A DNA stretch of 64,000 bases from assembly GCF_014084105.1 (NCBI RefSeq), contig NZ_CP048289.1, positions 2,489,922 through 2,553,921 of the forward strand, read 5' to 3'. This DNA is from Streptacidiphilus sp. P02-A3a. Lineage in GTDB: Bacteria; Actinomycetota; Actinomycetes; Streptomycetales; Streptomycetaceae. The notes under the pieces are model-generated. The model was not told the origin of the DNA. It ran no database searches and saw only the letters and a list, made by a program, of their open reading frames with translations. This document shows, in pieces, positions 58,115 to 64,000 of the stretch (positions are counted from its first letter, which is position 1; the number at the start of each line of letters is the position of its first letter). The position numbers and the translations under genes are program-made.

Positions 58115-58800
58115 GCGCCGCGAGCACCGTGTCCGGCAGCCCGCTGGCGCAGGCGCCGCACTCGGCGCCGGTCCACGACGTCAGCGGCTACCTCGGCTGG
58201 ACGGTCGGCCTGGTCATCGTCGTCGGGCTGGTGTACTGGCTGATGCGGCAGGGCTGGCAGTGGCGCCGGACGATGCAGTCCGGCCTGCCGGAGCTGCCGG
58301 TCGCGCCGGGGAACCGGACCGAGAGCATCCTCGAACTGGAGGGCCGCTACCTCGGCAGCACCACCGCCGGGAACTGGCTGGACCGGATCGTGGCGCACCA
58401 CCTCGGCGACCGCAGCCTGGTCGAGCTGACGCTCAGCGCGGAGGGCCTGACCGTGGTCCGCCCGGCCTCGGCGGACTTCTTCGTCCCCGTCGCCGCGCTC
58501 CGGGGCGCGCGCACCGACCAGCGCCTCGCCGGGAAGGTCGTCCCCGCGGGCGGCCTGCTGGTGGTCACCTGGGAACACAGCGGCACCCTGCTGGACAGCG
58601 GGTTCCGGGCCGACCACCCGGCCGACCACGAGAACTGGGTCACCGCGGTCGAGGTCCTGATGCGGGCCCACGCCAAGGTGGCCGCGCGGGACGCCGCCGA
58701 GCGCGGCACTGTTGAAGAAGACGTGAACGACACCTATGAGACCAGCGGCGCCGCGGCGATAAGCGGCGTCGAGGGCCAGAGCAACAAGGAAGGCGCATGA
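58111..58800 (+). CDS. Membrane protein with PH-like domain, within the pyr operon
   Basis: 229-residue protein, one TM helix at about residues 29-48 ([14 protein letters not shown]), then a cytosolic beta-rich PH-like domain ([42 protein letters not shown]). An acidic tail follows. The 'PH-like domain-containing protein' conserved between pyrC and carA in Streptomyces; function unknown, perhaps membrane anchoring of the enzymes. Overlaps both neighbours by 4 bases. Confidence 0.8.
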   Translation: MSAASTVSGSPLAQAPHSAPVHDVSGYLGWTVGLVIVVGLVYWLMRQGWQWRRTMQSGLPELPVAPGNRTESILELEGRYLGSTTAGNWLDRIVAHHLGDRSLVELTLSAEGLTVVRPASADFFVPVAALRGARTDQRLAGKVVPAGGLLVVTWEHSGTLLDSGFRADHPADHENWVTAVEVLMRAHAKVAARDAAERGTVEEDVNDTYETSGAAAISGVEGQSNKEGA

Positions 58801-59949
58801 TGACCGCACCGGCAACCACCCCGACGGCCAAGCGCCGGGAGCGAGTCCCGGCGGTCTACGTCCTGGAAGACGGCCGGGTCTTCCGCGGCCAGGCGTACGG
58901 CGCGATCGGTGAGACCTTCGGCGAGGCCGTCTTCAACACCGGCATGACCGGCTACCAGGAGACCCTGACCGACCCCTCGTACCACCGCCAGGTGGTGGCG
59001 ATGACCGCGCCGCAGATCGGCAACACCGGCGTCAACGACGAGGACCGCGAGTCGGCCCGGATCTGGGTCGCCGGGTACGTGGTGCGCGACCCCTCCCGGG
59101 TCGCCTCCAACTGGCGCTCGCAGCGCTCGCTCGACGAGGAGCTGGAGCAGCAGGGCATCGTCGGCATCAGCGGCGTGGACACCCGGGCGCTGACCCGGCA
59201 CCTGCGCGAACGCGGCGCGATGCGCTGCGGGATCTTCTCCGGCCCGGCGGTCGCGGACGACGCGACGCTGCTGGAGCGGGTCCGCCGGGCCCCGGAGATG
59301 GCCGGCGCCGACCTGTGCGGCGAGGTCGCCACCGACGAGGCCTACGTCGTCCCGGCGATCGGTACCAAGCGGTTCACCGTGGCCGCGCTGGACCTCGGGA
59401 TCAAGGGGATGACCCCGCACCGGATGGCCGAGCGCGGCATCGAGGTGCACGTCCTGCCGGCGAACTCCACCGCCGAGGACGTCTACGCGGTCGACCCGGA
59501 CGGCGTGTTCTTCTCGAACGGCCCCGGCGACCCGGCCACCGCCGAGGGACAGGTCGCGGTGCTGCGCGAGGTGCTGGCCCGGAAGACCCCGTTCTTCGGG
59601 ATCTGCTTCGGCAACCAGTTGCTCGGCCGCGCCCTGGGCTTCGGCACCTACAAGCTCAAGTACGGCCACCGCGGCATCAACCAGCCGGTGCAGGACCGCA
59701 CCACCGGCAAGGTCGAGGTCACCGCGCACAACCACGGCTTCGCCGTGGACGCGCCCCTCGACGGCGAGTCGCAGACCCCCTACGGCCGGGTCACGGTCTC
59801 CCACGTCTGCCTGAACGACGACGTGGTCGAGGGCCTCCAGTGCCTCGACCAGCCCGCCTTCAGCGTCCAGTACCACCCGGAGGCGGCGGCCGGTCCGCAC
59901 GACGCCGCCTACCTCTTCGATCGCTTCGTAACCCTGATGGAGGGCCAGC

Positions 59950-59957
<8 letters not shown>
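58797..59957 (+). CDS. carA: Carbamoyl-phosphate synthase small (glutaminase) subunit
   Basis: 386-residue glutamine amidotransferase subunit supplying ammonia to CarB. Nucleophile Cys270 in [25 protein letters not shown] early, [10 protein letters not shown] and the HPE triad near the end ([10 protein letters not shown]). ATG 58797 overlaps the previous stop; ATG 58800, with AAGGAAGG at 7 bases, is equally possible. It overlaps carB by 8 bases. Confidence 0.96.
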
Positions 59958-63267
<3,310 letters not shown>

Positions 63268-63270
63268 GCA

Positions 63271-63300
63271 CCGGTCCGGGGGCCGCGGCCCCCGGACCGG
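63271..63300. terminator. 30-base perfect palindrome between carB and pyrD
   Basis: 12-bp arms around CCGCGG, 3 bases after the carB stop. It could terminate part of the transcript or stabilise the 3' end of carB message; pyrD follows on the same strand 43 bases later. Confidence 0.6.
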
Positions 63301-63343
63301 CCCGCGCGGGAACACCACCGTCACGCTGGAAGGCGAACCACCC

Positions 63344-64000
63344 TTGTACCGCATGCTGTTCAACCTCGTCTTCCGGCGGATGGACCCGGAGAAGGCGCAC
63401 CACCTGGCCTTCTTCTGGATCCGGCTGGCCGCCGCCGTGCCCGGGCTGCGCACCCTGGTGGCGGCGGTGCTGGCCCCGAGGGACCCGGCGCTGCGGACCC
63501 GGGCCCTGGGCCTGGACCTGCCCGGACCCTTCGGGCTCGCGGCCGGCTTCGACAAGAACGCCGTCGGCATCGACGGCCTGGCCATGCTCGGCTTCGACTA
63601 CGTCGAGATCGGCACCGTCACCGCCGAGCCGCAGCCCGGCAACCCGGCCCCCCGGCTGTTCCGGCTGATCGAGGACCGGGCGCTGATCAACCGGATGGGC
63701 TTCAACAACGAGGGCTCGGCCGCCGTCGCCGCCCGGCTGGCCGCCCGCCGGGACCGGCGGACCGTGGTCGGCGTCAACATCGGCAAGACCAAGGTCGTCC
63801 CCGAGGCCGAGGCGGTCGCCGACTACATCGCCAGTACCGAGCGGCTGGCCCGGCACGCCGACTACTTCGTGGTCAACGTCAGCTCGCCGAACACCCCCGG
63901 GCTGCGCAACCTGCAGGCCGTGGACCAGCTCCGGCCGCTGCTCAGCGCCGTCCGCCGGACCCTGGACCAGGCCAGCCCGCAGCGGCACGTGCCGCTGCTG
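63344..64000 (+). CDS. pyrD: Dihydroorotate dehydrogenase, class 2 (3' end outside window)
   Basis: 219 residues visible of a quinone-dependent, membrane-associated DHODH oxidising dihydroorotate to orotate. N-terminal membrane-binding helix region ([23 protein letters not shown]), FMN motif [21 protein letters not shown] (in part), [20 protein letters not shown], and catalytic Ser in [14 protein letters not shown] near 178-191. Class 2 features set it apart from PyrD1/2 class 1. TTG 63344 follows GGAAGG. Confidence 0.94.
   Translation, partial: MYRMLFNLVFRRMDPEKAHHLAFFWIRLAAAVPGLRTLVAAVLAPRDPALRTRALGLDLPGPFGLAAGFDKNAVGIDGLAMLGFDYVEIGTVTAEPQPGNPAPRLFRLIEDRALINRMGFNNEGSAAVAARLAARRDRRTVVGVNIGKTKVVPEAEAVADYIASTERLARHADYFVVNVSSPNTPGLRNLQAVDQLRPLLSAVRRTLDQASPQRHVPLL

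Overview
The window is from a very GC-rich, filamentous actinomycete of the Streptomyces family. GTG and TTG starts are frequent. It carries a complete bldD (167 residues, with the c-di-GMP-binding RGD-X8-RQDD motif), DUF397/BldB-like proteins, WhiJ-like XRE regulators, a 'conservon' (cvn) operon, malEFG and an rRNA operon without spacer tRNA. The 16S sequence looks streptomycete but not typical of core Streptomyces; Kitasatospora or Streptacidiphilus is possible, but this is inference.

Layout. 0-5.4 kb: the end of a purine (xanthine dehydrogenase-type) oxidation operon, an M3 peptidase and a PucR regulator. 5.4-13.8 kb: ROK sugar kinase, metallo-beta-lactamase-fold hydrolase, a PAP2/DedA membrane pair facing a BlaI-type repressor, YjbQ, a secreted SGNH esterase, and a divergent acyl-CoA ligase / alpha-beta hydrolase pair around a large palindrome. 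13.9-19.2 kb: a conservon (cvnA-B-C ... cvnD) split by a proline-rich protein and a DUF4239-like membrane protein. 20-26.3 kb: malE-malF-malG, a GH13 alpha-glucosidase and a LacI regulator. 26.4-31.6 kb: an island with phosphomannomutase, GHMP kinase and radical SAM/SPASM genes, plus a divergent ATPase and an XRE/DUF397 pair. It ends at a second, nearly identical LacI gene exactly 6,500 bp from the first. 32.9-37.2 kb: a CbiX-like protein, a second DUF397/ATPase/XRE module whose three promoters carry GCACGTGC-type palindromes, and a TetR gene. 37.4-43.6 kb: membrane and envelope genes (DMT permease, M56 peptidase, DUF5134, MGDG-synthase-like glycosyltransferase with polysaccharide deacetylase, ABC-2-type permease). 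43.8-47.1 kb: a translationally coupled DUF6421-SDR-PLP lyase cassette. 47.2-52.7 kb: the rRNA operon with processing stems and a strong terminator. 52.8-54.9 kb: RraA-like protein, GntR regulator and bldD. 55.1 kb to the end: the pyrimidine operon pyrR-pyrB-pyrC-(membrane PH-like)-carA-carB-pyrD, led by a PyrR-binding hairpin and cut by the window edge in pyrD.

How the parts work together. Maltodextrin import and hydrolysis feed hexose to kinases and to the phosphomannomutase. The pyr operon makes UMP under PyrR control. Developmental regulators (BldD, two WhiJ/BldB-type modules, the conservon) are unusually dense. No transposase, phage gene, CRISPR array or tRNA was seen. The most novel-looking parts are the radical SAM/GHMP/PMM island between duplicated LacI genes, the palindrome-linked WhiJ/BldB-like module, and the split conservon.
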